A stretch of 64,000 nucleotides of DNA, from contig JANTQA010000023.1 in the NCBI GenBank assembly GCA_027625915.1, forward strand, positions 7,936,001 to 8,000,000, in the 5' to 3' direction. Made by a program: the position numbers and the translations under genes. This DNA is from Anaeramoeba flamelloides (lineage: Eukaryota > Metamonada > Anaeramoebidae). Shown in pieces: positions 11,701 through 22,200 of the stretch. Positions within the stretch are counted from its first letter, which is position 1. Each line of letters begins with the position of its first letter. Below the pieces are notes generated by a model. The model made no database searches and was not told the origin of the DNA. It saw only the letters and a list, made by a program, of their open reading frames with translations.

Positions 11701-13139
11701 AAATTTAGAATATTTAATCAATACACCGATTATAATGGTTAATGTTTACTTGATAATTTATATATTTGTATATCAAACGGGGGTATATTTTTAACTTTTT
11801 CCTATATTTTCATTTGAACAGAAAAATGGAAAGTCTCTGGTTTTTTGAAATTTACAGGTTTAAGATTTGACAGTTATCGTAATTTTTTAAAAATTTTTTC
11901 AAAGATTTAATAATTTCAAAAAAAAAAAAAAAAAATTGTGATGATCTACATCTTTGTGTCAAGATAATGTAATCAATATTTTATTCATATGTAATTAAAA
12001 TTCTAATATTTCTTATTATTCGTCATAATTTTACAAATAAAAATAAAAGCGTGACGTATCTTTCTAAAATATACATTTCTTTGGCTATTTAATAAGTCCA
12101 AATGAACTTTTTAACATATTTTGTTATAGAAAAAAAAATAAAATAAGATACAAGTTATTATGTGGTAAATAAATCCATTTTATTGTTTTAGGACACCTAA
12201 TTTTTTTTTTTTTAATTTTTGGAAAAACTTCTTGAATATTATTAATATTAACAAAAAAAAAAAAAAAAAAAAGGAAATGGTGACGCACAATTGGGCTTAG
12301 GGCATAAAAAAAGAATGGTAAATATGACCTTAATAGAACAAGAATTGATACCAAATGGTATCCGGGTAGGTATTAATTGTGGGCCATTTTCTTCATTTAT
12401 TTTTAGAAAAATGAAAAAGATTGATCGTTATACAAAGGACTTTTTGAAACTGTATCGAAGGAAAGAAGGCACTGATCTAATTATTGGGGGAAAATTCCAA
12501 GTGCATTCTGTCTGGGTACAACTAAGGACAAGAATGCCACCTGAGAAAGTCAAACAAATACTGGAACAGAAAATTGAAAAAAGCCAAGAAAAAGAAATAT
12601 TATTCAAAAAAATTGAAGATTGGTTAATTTGGATATATTCTGGATATGTGCAAAATACAGAAAATATTAAAGAAATATCATCAATTTTGGGTCTAAAATT
12701 TAAAAAAATGCATTTAAAACACTTTTTAAAACAAGTCATTTCTTCAAATCAACAAGCCGGAACCGATTTTATCATCAAATGCGAAAAGGGTAAACATCAA
12801 GTAAAAGTTCATAGAATGGTACTACAGGCCAGAAGCGGTTTATATAGGAAATTTTTTCTAAGTATCCAAAATAAAAACACACCTTATGTTTCTGATTTTA
12901 CAGGCAAAAAATTGAAAACAATCATGGCATTAATCCATTTTTTATATACCGATTTTATTCCAAAGAAATTTTTATCGAAATCTGTGAAAAGGGAATTAGG
13001 TGATTCTGTTCAATTTTATCAAATTAGTCCAAAAATTGAAAAAATTTTATTAGGTAAAATTCGCCAAATTGATGAATTAGAAAAAAATTATCAAAATAAT
13101 TGTATTATCATTAAAGATAAAAAAAATAAAAAAAAATAA
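5713..13139 (+). CDS. RCC1-repeat protein with two BTB domains, two exons
   Basis: Exon 1 is 5713-6841 and exon 2 is 12274-13139, giving 664 aa. The junction g|GA restores the RCC1 signature YVFGGNGDAQLGLG across a 5.4 kb phase-1 intron, which strongly supports it. An upstream in-frame stretch has no ATG, so ATG 5713 (MNYSFGSNKSNLL) is the start. Residues 1 to about 420 form RCC1 propeller repeats (LYAWGHNYQAELGF, AGMYHTLILTKSNQLYVFG), interrupted at about 262-315 by an E/K-rich insertion. A divergent BTB lies at about 427-510 (RRKEGTDLIIGGKFQVH, ending WLIWIYSGY). A second BTB lies at about 539-650 (VKVHRMVLQARSGLY, then LIHFLYTD). RCC1-BTB proteins are typically adaptors, for example Cullin-3 substrate receptors; the partner here is unknown. 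This architecture is a hallmark expansion in Anaeramoeba. The acceptor follows about 20 adenines instead of a pyrimidine tract. Confidence 0.88.
7025..7563 (+). mobile_element. TIR element family F, two overlapping copies
   Basis: Two left ends (near 7025 and 7128) read ATTTTCCAATTAAAAAA and two right ends (near 7392 and 7563) read AATTGGAAAATAACAGTA or close variants. This suggests one copy inserted in or beside another. The interior matches 26573-26840 (AAATGATATTTTTA, TTTACTCTG, TTAATTTGATTGTAG). No coding capacity is visible. Confidence 0.55.
7978..9318 (+). mobile_element. TIR element N (about 1.34 kb)
   Basis: A left arm of about 150 bp at 7978-8132 (GGAATTATTTTTTTTGAAT, TTTTTCGCTAATAAA, TTGTTGAAAAAGACAG) is mirrored at 9175-9318 (GACTTTTTCAACAAAA, TTATTAGCGAAAAACG, AATAATTCCTTTACGA). 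The interior is non-coding and contains a long TG microsatellite. I saw only this copy in the window. Confidence 0.5.
8684..8734. repeat. (TG)n microsatellite preceded by (TA)n
   Basis: About 25 uninterrupted TG units directly follow a short TA run. It sits inside element N in the RCC1-BTB intron and is likely length-polymorphic. Confidence 0.95.
11030..11912. repeat. Long inverted repeat, arms of about 280 bp
   Basis: The left arm at 11030-11310 (TACTGTCAAATATAAAACC, TCTAATCGGTGTATTAGTTA, TTTGATATATCTAG) is mirrored by the right arm at 11625-11912 (TATCAAAGGGTTAAAATTC, AATACACCGATTATAATGG, TTTGACAGTTATCG). The loop is about 310 bp. It is probably a palindromic non-autonomous transposon and could fold in intron RNA. 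Confidence 0.6.
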
Positions 13140-16100
13140 GTCAAAATAAAATGAAATTGATATTAAGAATTTGTTTTTTTTTTAAATTTGTTTGTCAATT
13201 ATTATTTATGATTTCATTTATTTTTCTAACTTGGGAATTTTTGTTTGAAAATATCTTTTTATAGATTGGTACTATAAAAAAAGGAGTAGAATAACACCTT
13301 TTTTTTGAATTAATTGGTTAATAAATTCAAATTAAAACTTATTTATCTTAATGTAAAAGGATAATATCTTTTTTTTTTTTCATTCGAGAAAAAAATCAAA
13401 ATATAGAATGTAACTTGAATGTGTATTTTCTTGGAAGACAAGTATAAACTAACTTTTGCGTTTGGATGAATAATATTTCGAAAAAATTTTCAGGAGAGTG
13501 TTTTTTACAATCTTTCTTAATAAATCCAATAACTCCATATTTTTGATTAAATTTTTTGAATTATGGTTGTAATATTTTAATAAAATAATAACTATTTATT
13601 AATCAAAAAATCTCTCAAAATATTGTAGAAACTAGCTTTCATTATCTAAATATTTCTTGACTTGAACATCAATTTATTTCAATTACTGTTTTTTTTTTTC
13701 TTCTGAAAACCCCAAGTTGAATACTTTTAGGGAACAAGTAACTATTATTTATTTTTTCCACCAAAATGTAATAGAGTTATTTTTTAAACAATGATACCAT
13801 CTAATTTAATAAGTTACTTCATTTAGCAACTTTATAGAAATGATTTATCATTATTTAAAAAGAAGTTTATTTATTACAAATAAATTTCAGTAAAAAGATT
13901 CGATCTTTTTGGTTCGGAATTTTGGATCAAAAAATATCAAAGAAAAATTTGTAAAAAATTTTATTTTGAAGAAATCTTACTTTTAGTAATGATACAGAGA
14001 GTCTTTATTCACAATTTATGAAATTGAACCTTTAGAATCTTATTTTGACAATATCAGAAAAATAAATCAAATATTGAATCCTTGTAGATCTGATAAATTT
14101 GAACATGTATTTTAATCACAAATATTTATGAAATTTCTTGAAATTATAAAGATTAGGCAATATTCTTTTTTAAAATATTCAGAGTATAAACAAGGAACTA
14201 TTAGAATTAAAATCTGTTATATTGATAATATCAGTTTTTTTTTTTATTATTAGAATTATTTGATTTAGTTTTATTTGTTTGAAAATCTTTAAAAAATTGA
14301 GAAACAATTGTAATAACCTTTGATACATTTAATCTTTGGGTTGTTAATAACTGACTGAAAAAAAAATTAAGATTGGATTATTAATTATTTATTAAAACAA
14401 TCAAATTAAAAAGTATTTCTTAAGATTATATTTTGACTTTTACAGGTTTTAAAAAAGTAATTTTGGAGAATTATTCGTTTGATTGTATAGTTTTTTTTTC
14501 ATATTTTTTTGTTCAGTATAAAGAAAAAATTGATTTGAAATGTTTTTTGAATCAATAAATTGAATTTTTTTCAACTTGAGAATAATTATTTTAATTTTTT
14601 TAAAATTAAGTAAATATTTTATCCTGGGTATTTTTAGAACTTAGTTGTTTTAATATTTAAAATGTGTGTTGGTATGCAGTTCCTTCAGAAATAATAAGAT
14701 TTCTTTCTTATTCCAAAGAAGAAAATATTTTTTTTTAAATAATTCAGAAATCAGTTGAATTTTTAACTGTTTAAAAATGTTAAAAATGGATCAAACTTTT
14801 TAAAAACAATAATTCATTTCAGTAAATAGTTTTAAAATTAGGTTTGTGATTGTAGTAATCAGATTTTTACACTATTTTTCAATTTTAAGATCCAGTAAAA
14901 TTTTATTGAATTTGCCATTAAATTTACTAAATGAATATTTTTTGGCTTGTTATTCCCTAAAAATGGAAAATATTTAATTTTCACTCTTTTTTTTAGAATT
15001 TCTGTTATTCTGATTGAAGTTTTTGGGCATTTGTTTATTTTTATAATTAATAACTCTTTTTTTTTGTTTTTGATTTGAAATTTTATTAACTTATTTTTGA
15101 TCTTGTATAATTTGTTTGCACATATAATCAGAGTAAAAAATTGTAATAAAAAAAAATCAAGGGGTACCTAGAATCAATTATAGCAAATCAAAATTAGGAT
15201 ATTCCGATGTGTTTTAATTAGACTGAATTTGAAGATCAGAATTTAATACATATTTACTCCTTTTTTAAATATAGTTTCCATAAGATTTTTATTCATTGAG
15301 GAAAGCTTTTTTTAAATTATTTTAAAGTGTCAAATTTGTCATTATAGTATAAATAAAATTACAATAGTTTCAATTATATTTGTTATAATTTGGTTTAATA
15401 GTCATTAAAATTACATTGTTCTCTGTTTAATTTAAAGTATTTCTTTTTCTACAAGATAAAGATCTTGTATTAACGTGTGTTTATAAAATTGGTTACCAAG
15501 ATTCTGGATATCTTTTAGAGATCCAAAGTAGATTTTTTAAAATAAAAGTATTGTTTGATAATTAGTTTTCATTTCCACATATATAATTTTAAGTTCTATT
15601 ATTTTTTTTCGTACTGATCTTTGGCTTGGAAATGCTTGTTTAACATTATTTTTTTAGATATATTTATTGTTGTAACAAAAAGGTATTTCATTCTACTTTT
15701 ATTTTTGCTGTGAAAAAAGTGAAAATTTTAAAAATTAATAACTGTTTTGAATCATTTCTAATTCTTTAAAACAATTTTTTTTGATTGAATTCAGATCGAT
15801 CAATTTTTTTTTTCTTTGTTTTCTGATTTATTCCTTTTTTTTCAGTAAGGTCTGGATTAATAATAAACATTTTTTTTCTTTTCATTAAATATAACTCATT
15901 AAAATTTGGTGTTACTTATTTTTACCAAAATATTATTGTTTTGAGAGTTGGTTGAAAGTTTATTTTCTAATTATTTATATTAAAAAGGAAATTAGATTTT
16001 TTCGTAAATTTCTAGTTCATTCTCAGTCTTATTTTGGGTTATCTTTGGAGTTTTCATAAACAAAGGAACACATTATTATCTGAACAAATTCAAGAACCTG

Positions 16101-16290
16101 GCTTTAACTTTTCCGTTAGTTTCTTTTGAACTAATTGATGGTTTGTGTCTATAAACACACAAACCTAATAAAAAATAGAGAATCAAAAAAACTTTCCTCT
16201 TGAACAAAATTTTAGGACTTTTAAGAATAATTTATTAAAAAGTAAAAGAACATTTTTTTTTTTCTATTTATTTTTTCAAATAGATCAACA
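13140..16290. other. Gene-free spacer between RCC1-BTB and peptidase genes
   Basis: 3.15 kb without a supportable gene. The only recognisable content is the repeat L copy at 13795-14965. The rest is A/T-rich with homopolymer runs. Confidence 0.6.
13795..14965 (+). repeat. Dispersed repeat L, copy L2
   Basis: Matches 35270-36425 over most of its length (AGAAATGATTTATCATT, GTAAAAAGATC, GGTTTTAA blocks). Its 3' third also matches 2550-3000. Ends are undefined and no coding potential is seen. Confidence 0.5.
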
Positions 16291-19200
16291 ATGAAAATCT
16301 ATCTAATATTAATTTTTCTTTTTGTTAGTTCAATTCTTGGGTACCTTCCGAAAACAAATGATCCTATCGTCGAATATGAAGTTTTTCACAAGAAATTTCA
16401 GAAAGAATATAATAACAAACAAGCTGCAAACTTTAGATTTCAAGTTTTTTCAAAATCTTTAAAGATGGTATTTGAACATAACTCAAACACAAATTATTCA
16501 TACAAAAGTAATTTTCATTTTTTGCTAATTTACAAGTATATTTTGTTTTTTCTTGTTCTTTTTTTTCAGTATACTAAAAATGTTATTTTTTGAAAAGTTT
16601 TGATCTTGGTTGTAACATCAGTTGGTTTTGATTATCTATGAAAAACTTTTTTTTATCAAAGTTCTTAAAATAACTAAAATTGAAGAATTATGAAATAATA
16701 AATATTGGTTTACTCTTGATAAATAGTTGGAATAAATCAATTTTCAGACTTGACAGAAGAAGAATTTGGATCAAGATATCTTACAAATTTTATTAAATAC
16801 CCAGATCAAAATGAACATAGCAATACAAATGATTTAGAAGAGTTGATTGCCTTACCCAATGAAGTTGATAATAGAAATACACATTTTACACATATTAAAG
16901 ATCAAGGTGCTTGTGGTTCTTGTTGGGCATTCTGTACTATCTCGCTAATTGTAAGTCTCTTTTCTTTTTTATTTGTATAGTAGGGAAAAAATACCGTACA
17001 TGAAAAAAATCCCGGACAAGATTTTTAATTGTGAGTATTAGTAAAATTATTGTCTAATTTCAATGAAATCCTTATTATAAATAACCAATTTTTTTAATGA
17101 GATTAGTAATAAACCTATCTAAAGTCCATCAAAGTAAGGTGTCTCTAGAATACTCGAGTAATTGTTTGATAGCCTAATGATGATCAACTTTTTTTGAAAA
17201 AAAATCGAGTTTTATTGAGGTTTACTAGAGTTTGGAAAATGATAATTTTTCTTCTTGTTTTTTGATTGATTGAATGGTGTTTAGAACAAGTGTGATTTCA
17301 TCAATCATTATTCTAATAAGTGGGGGAGTTATAATTGAAAAAGTTTGATTCTTAAAAAAAGGAATTTGATTGTAAATAAATGAAATTACACAATAATTTT
17401 ACTAATATTCACAATTAATAATCTTGTCCGGGATTTTTTTCACTGCTCTATACTGAAAAACAATTATTCACCATTGTGGAAAAAAAGTTAAAAAAGGTTT
17501 TTAAGTGGGAACATTAATGAAAATGAAAAGTAAGATCAATTAAAAAAGAATAAATAAATAAATAAAGACAATGAAGTATTCAACACAATAAAAGTTTTTT
17601 TAATGCTATCTTTTGATCTCGGTTTTTCTTTGATTGATCAATTAGTTACAAATTTGTTCAAAAAATTGACTATTTTTGAGATCTTCAAACCCACACCTTG
17701 AATTTCCATTAGAAAGTAGATTTAAATTGTATTTGCTGGTTTGACTGAAAATAATCTAATGAATGATTCTTTGAGCTTAATTTGTTTCTTCGTTTTATTG
17801 ATTTTACTTTTTATTTTCAGTAATGTTCCCATGAAAAACCGTGTTTCACTTTTTTTCCAAAATGGTTGATAGAAAAAAAGATCTTTTCACATAGTAAGTG
17901 CACTTAGTGATACACGATGTTACTCAGTTTGTTTGACTCTTTTTTTTTCATAAGTTTGATTTCTACTTTTTGTGACTTATTATTGGGGAAAAAAAGTTAA
18001 ATGCGATCTTTAATTGTAAACCTTAATAGAACCTAAAAATGATAACTAAAATCAATAAAAAGAAGAAACCAATTACCTTCAAATTAAACCTTTTATATCT
18101 AATCAAACCAACAAAAGCAATTTAAATCTATTTGATTATCAAACTTTGTTAGTGTTTTTAAGGAGATCTCAAAAATAATGTACATTCAGTTCCACTTTTA
18201 AGACAAAAACTTTCAAGAAAATTAAAGGTACAAGAAAAATCTCAAATTCAAATCACAAAATTACTGTAGTCAAAATAAAGCGTGCAAAAAAATTTAATGC
18301 GTGTTTCAAAATAAAAAGCGTGTTTTTTTGTTATAGTTGACCTATACATTAACCAATCAAAGAAACCAATAATAAACCCTAAAAAAAAATGGTACTGATT
18401 TCTTAAAGTTCTATTATTTAAAAAGAAATTCTAAAAATGAAGGATCAAATTGGAAAATTTATCTCAAAAAATAGAGTAAATTTTAATAAGAATTTTCATC
18501 ATCAAAAAAACAAAAAATTTCAAAAAAATTGAGAATATTATGAAAAATTGTCAACTATTTGCATGAATAATTTAAATTTTACTGAAAATAACGAGACCTT
18601 TACTTTCAAAATTGATTTGAACTTAGGTATACTATTTGGTAGTAGATTGGATGTTGCCTTGGTACAAGAATAAAAAAAAGCACGGATAATATTTTGAAAC
18701 ACGGATTATAGTCGTTGTGCACGCATTATTTTGATCACTGTAGAATTTTAGTTTTCACAAATTATTTTAGTAGAATTTAAATTGTGTGCCTTAATTTGTG
18801 ATTTTTTTGTACCTTAATTTTTGTTTAAAGCTTGTGCTTTAAAAGTGGAACTAACTGTAAAAGTGTTTAGACAAATTTTTAATAATGGGTCAACCAAAGA
18901 AAAAATTCAACTAAAAGATAGTATTAAAAAAACTGTTAAGTGTGTTGAATCCTTCATTTTGTCTTTAGTTATTTATTTATTCTTTTATTAATTGATCTTA
19001 CTTTGAATTTTGAATTTCTCTTCAGGCTAACATTTTAAATCTGTTTGTTACTTTTTTTAACAAATAATGATATTTGAACTTTTTGCAAACATCAATTTTT
19101 AAAATAGTTTTGTTTTTAATTGATATTATTGTAGTAAAATCTTGAAATGATTCACAATAGAAATTAATTGTAATTTTCAAAGTTAAAATGAAATCTATAT

Positions 19201-22200
19201 CATTCGCTGAAATTTATGTTCTCAATTATTTTTTTCCTTGAAAAAGAAATGATAAAATATTTTTAAGGTTTACAATCCCTGAAATTTGAAAAAGGTTTAT
19301 TTGATATCGGGTGTGGTGACTTGATAATTTGGTTCTTAGCTGATCGATCTTGTACTAGGTATGCGTTTTAAGAGTATTGCAAAAAGACAATTTTTTTTTT
19401 ATTTTTTTTTTCTCTAATCTGAATTTATGAGTATGTTAGATTAAATTGTTGGAAGATTAGTTATTAAAAAAAATTATTTGTAGGTTTTTAATTCAAAATT
19501 CATATTTAGGTTTGATTTAATTTCGTACTTTTAAAAAAAAATATTTTTAAGGTAACTGACTAAAAAGTTAATCAAAATTTTCTTTTACAACCGAAAAATC
19601 AAAATTCATTATCAAATATCTTTAAAAATATTGGTCTTATACTCACTAATTTAGATTTTAGAATAAAAAAATAAATTTCTATTTAGCCAATATTAAAATC
19701 AGATACCAAGCTTAAAATTGATAAGCTAATAATCAAAATAAAAAGTCGCCATACATGATATAAAAGAACTATTTTTTTTAAAATTTTGGGAATTGTGATC
19801 CGGAAAAAGGGTATTCGGGTTTAGGTATACAAGAAATGTTTCTAGAATTTTTTGAAAAAATGTAAATCAAATAATTTTTTGAAAGAGATGGATATTATGT
19901 CCATGAACATTGCTCGACAATTTAAATGGGGTTGGATCAAAAGGTTTATTGACAAGGTATGAAAATACTAAGGGGTTTGTTAAAGAGGTTTATCTGATAA
20001 TAAAAAAAATCTTGTAGGTTGGGATAGATATAAAAATTATCATATTTTGAAAAAAATAAATTTTAAACAAGAGAATTATTTCAAGTTTGATAATTTTTTA
20101 CAGTGAGGTTAGAAATTCGGTATTAATAATGAATATTTAAATTTTTTTTTAACCAAACTGGAAAGTTGTTACATATATTATTTATATTCATAATTTGTAG
20201 AGAAAATTATTTTGCTTTTACATTTATATAAATTTTGATTTTTTAATGATTATACTTTTTAAATATATATATATATATATAAATAAAAGGAATCCACTTT
20301 ATTTCAGCAAAATAATATTCTTGTTGAGTTGTCAGAAGAACAAATACTAGACTGTTGTTATAGAGACCCTGGAGATGGATACATTCCAGTTTATCAAAGT
20401 TGGGTTAGTGGTGGGTGGAATGATGGGTGTGATGGGGGTAATTTAGTTGATTCACTTCAATTTAATCGAGACTTCTTGGGTGCAGTATCAAGTGAAGAAT
20501 ATCCATATACTGGTTTTGATGGGTCTTGTAATACTGGATTTACAAAACTTGCTCAAATTTCAACAAACGATCCTTTAACGCCATTAAGATATGCCACAGT
20601 AGAACAAATCAAAAAAACAATTTATAACTATGGCGTGGCAGTTGTATATGTAAATGCTGATGGTTGGGGTGGTTATGAGTCAGGCGTTTTTAAAAGTACT
20701 CGGTGTTTTGGAACTCTTAATCATGCTGTTGTACTTGCTGGTTATGGATATTTTAATCATGAAAAAATGTGGATCGTACGTAATAGTTGGGGTATGTTTG
20801 TTTTTTTTTTTCTCAATCACAAAAATTATTTTTTTTTTTTTGGAATTATTTCGTTTTCAAAGAATTACCTGTCAAAAATAAATTATAGAAAAGTGGTATT
20901 TTCATTTAGACGACTAAGATTAAACTCAGAAAATTGTAAAAATCTGGAATTTAAATTTTTTAAACAATTGAAAATATTAGTAATTTTCGAAATGATATTC
21001 CAGTTTTCAAGACAGCATTTATATAAATTATTAAGTAAATATTGACCACCAAATTAGGATGTGTGTTCTTATATTATAGAAATCTATCAATTTATAACCA
21101 TTTGATAAATGTAGAAATCTAAAAAATTATTACCTTAAAGATTAATAGAAAATTTAGAAATGAGAATTTTAAATTCAAAAAATTGTTAATAATTTTGATT
21201 ATTTTTATTCTATGGAATTGCCCCGCCTATGAAAATAATGGTATAATCTGGATATCTGAATTAAAAAAAATCAAAATATCTAATATATTAAAAAATAATA
21301 ATATTGAAAATATTATTGCAAAAAAAGATTCGCCATAAGTTTCTTAGACTTAGTGGATAACAACTTATCTTTGAGTCTTTAATAAGATTCCTAAATAAAA
21401 ATTTAGGAATTCAGGTATACAAGTTGTGCTAATAACTCTTCCCTTCAATAATAAAAAAAAAAATTGATTATTTTTCTAAATTCAAAAAAAAAAAGTGGCT
21501 AATCTTTATGATTGAAAAAATTATTCCAAATTTTCTATCATTAATTCATTTTTTGAAATAAAAATTATAATCTTTTCTGGTTTTTTTATAAGTGCCTTCT
21601 TATTTTCAACCCCAAAACGTAAAAGAAGAAGAATATGTTAGATTAATTTCCCAATAATTCTAGTTTTTTACCAACTTATTGAAAATGTTTTTTATCAGTA
21701 AAATAAAAGACTAATAAAATTTTGAACTTCTAAATTAGAAAAATAAATTTTTTATTCACTATTCACCTCTTGCTGTTTATTTTCATGTCTTAAATTCTGA
21801 TATCAGATAAGAAAAAGGGTAAAACTGGTTTTAAAATTATCCTTTTTGAAACACTTAAAAATTCTACAAAGTTGTTGATGGATCAAGTAAGAAATTTATG
21901 AATAGGTCTCTAAATTATATACAAGATCATCTATTTTATATGTTCAGGGGTGAGTGGTAATCCTTAAGGTTTATAATCTCTGAAATTGGAAAAAATAATT
22001 CTCTTATTTCATACAGAGACTTAATAATTTGGTTCATAAAAGAGTTATTTTATCTATAGAATAGGTTTAACTTGTAAACTCTATTTCACTTAAAGGTGTC
22101 CAATCAAAAATGAAAAATTCACTTTTTTTAAGAACCAGGCAAATTTTAATTGTTTAGAAATACTAGAAAGAATAAGCTTCGGATTAGAGTCAATAATCAT

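Larger units (their letters stand above)
6842..12273 (+). other. 5.4 kb repeat-filled intron of the RCC1-BTB gene
   Basis: Starts GTAACA and ends AAAAAAG. It holds family F copies (7025-7563), a TIR element with a TG microsatellite (7978-9318) and a long palindrome (11030-11912). I recognise nothing in 9320-11030 beyond A/T runs and no ORF of note. Confidence 0.8.
17983..19063 (-). mobile_element. Family C element, copy C2, split by nested insertions
   Basis: The two halves (17983-18180 and 18860-19063) are in reverse orientation to C1. For example, AAGGAGATCTCAAAAATA mirrors the GAGATCTTCAAA block, and GTGTTGAATCCTTCATTTTG mirrors the AAGTATTCAACACA block. The halves are separated by a MITE A copy that itself carries element D. 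Confidence 0.65.
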
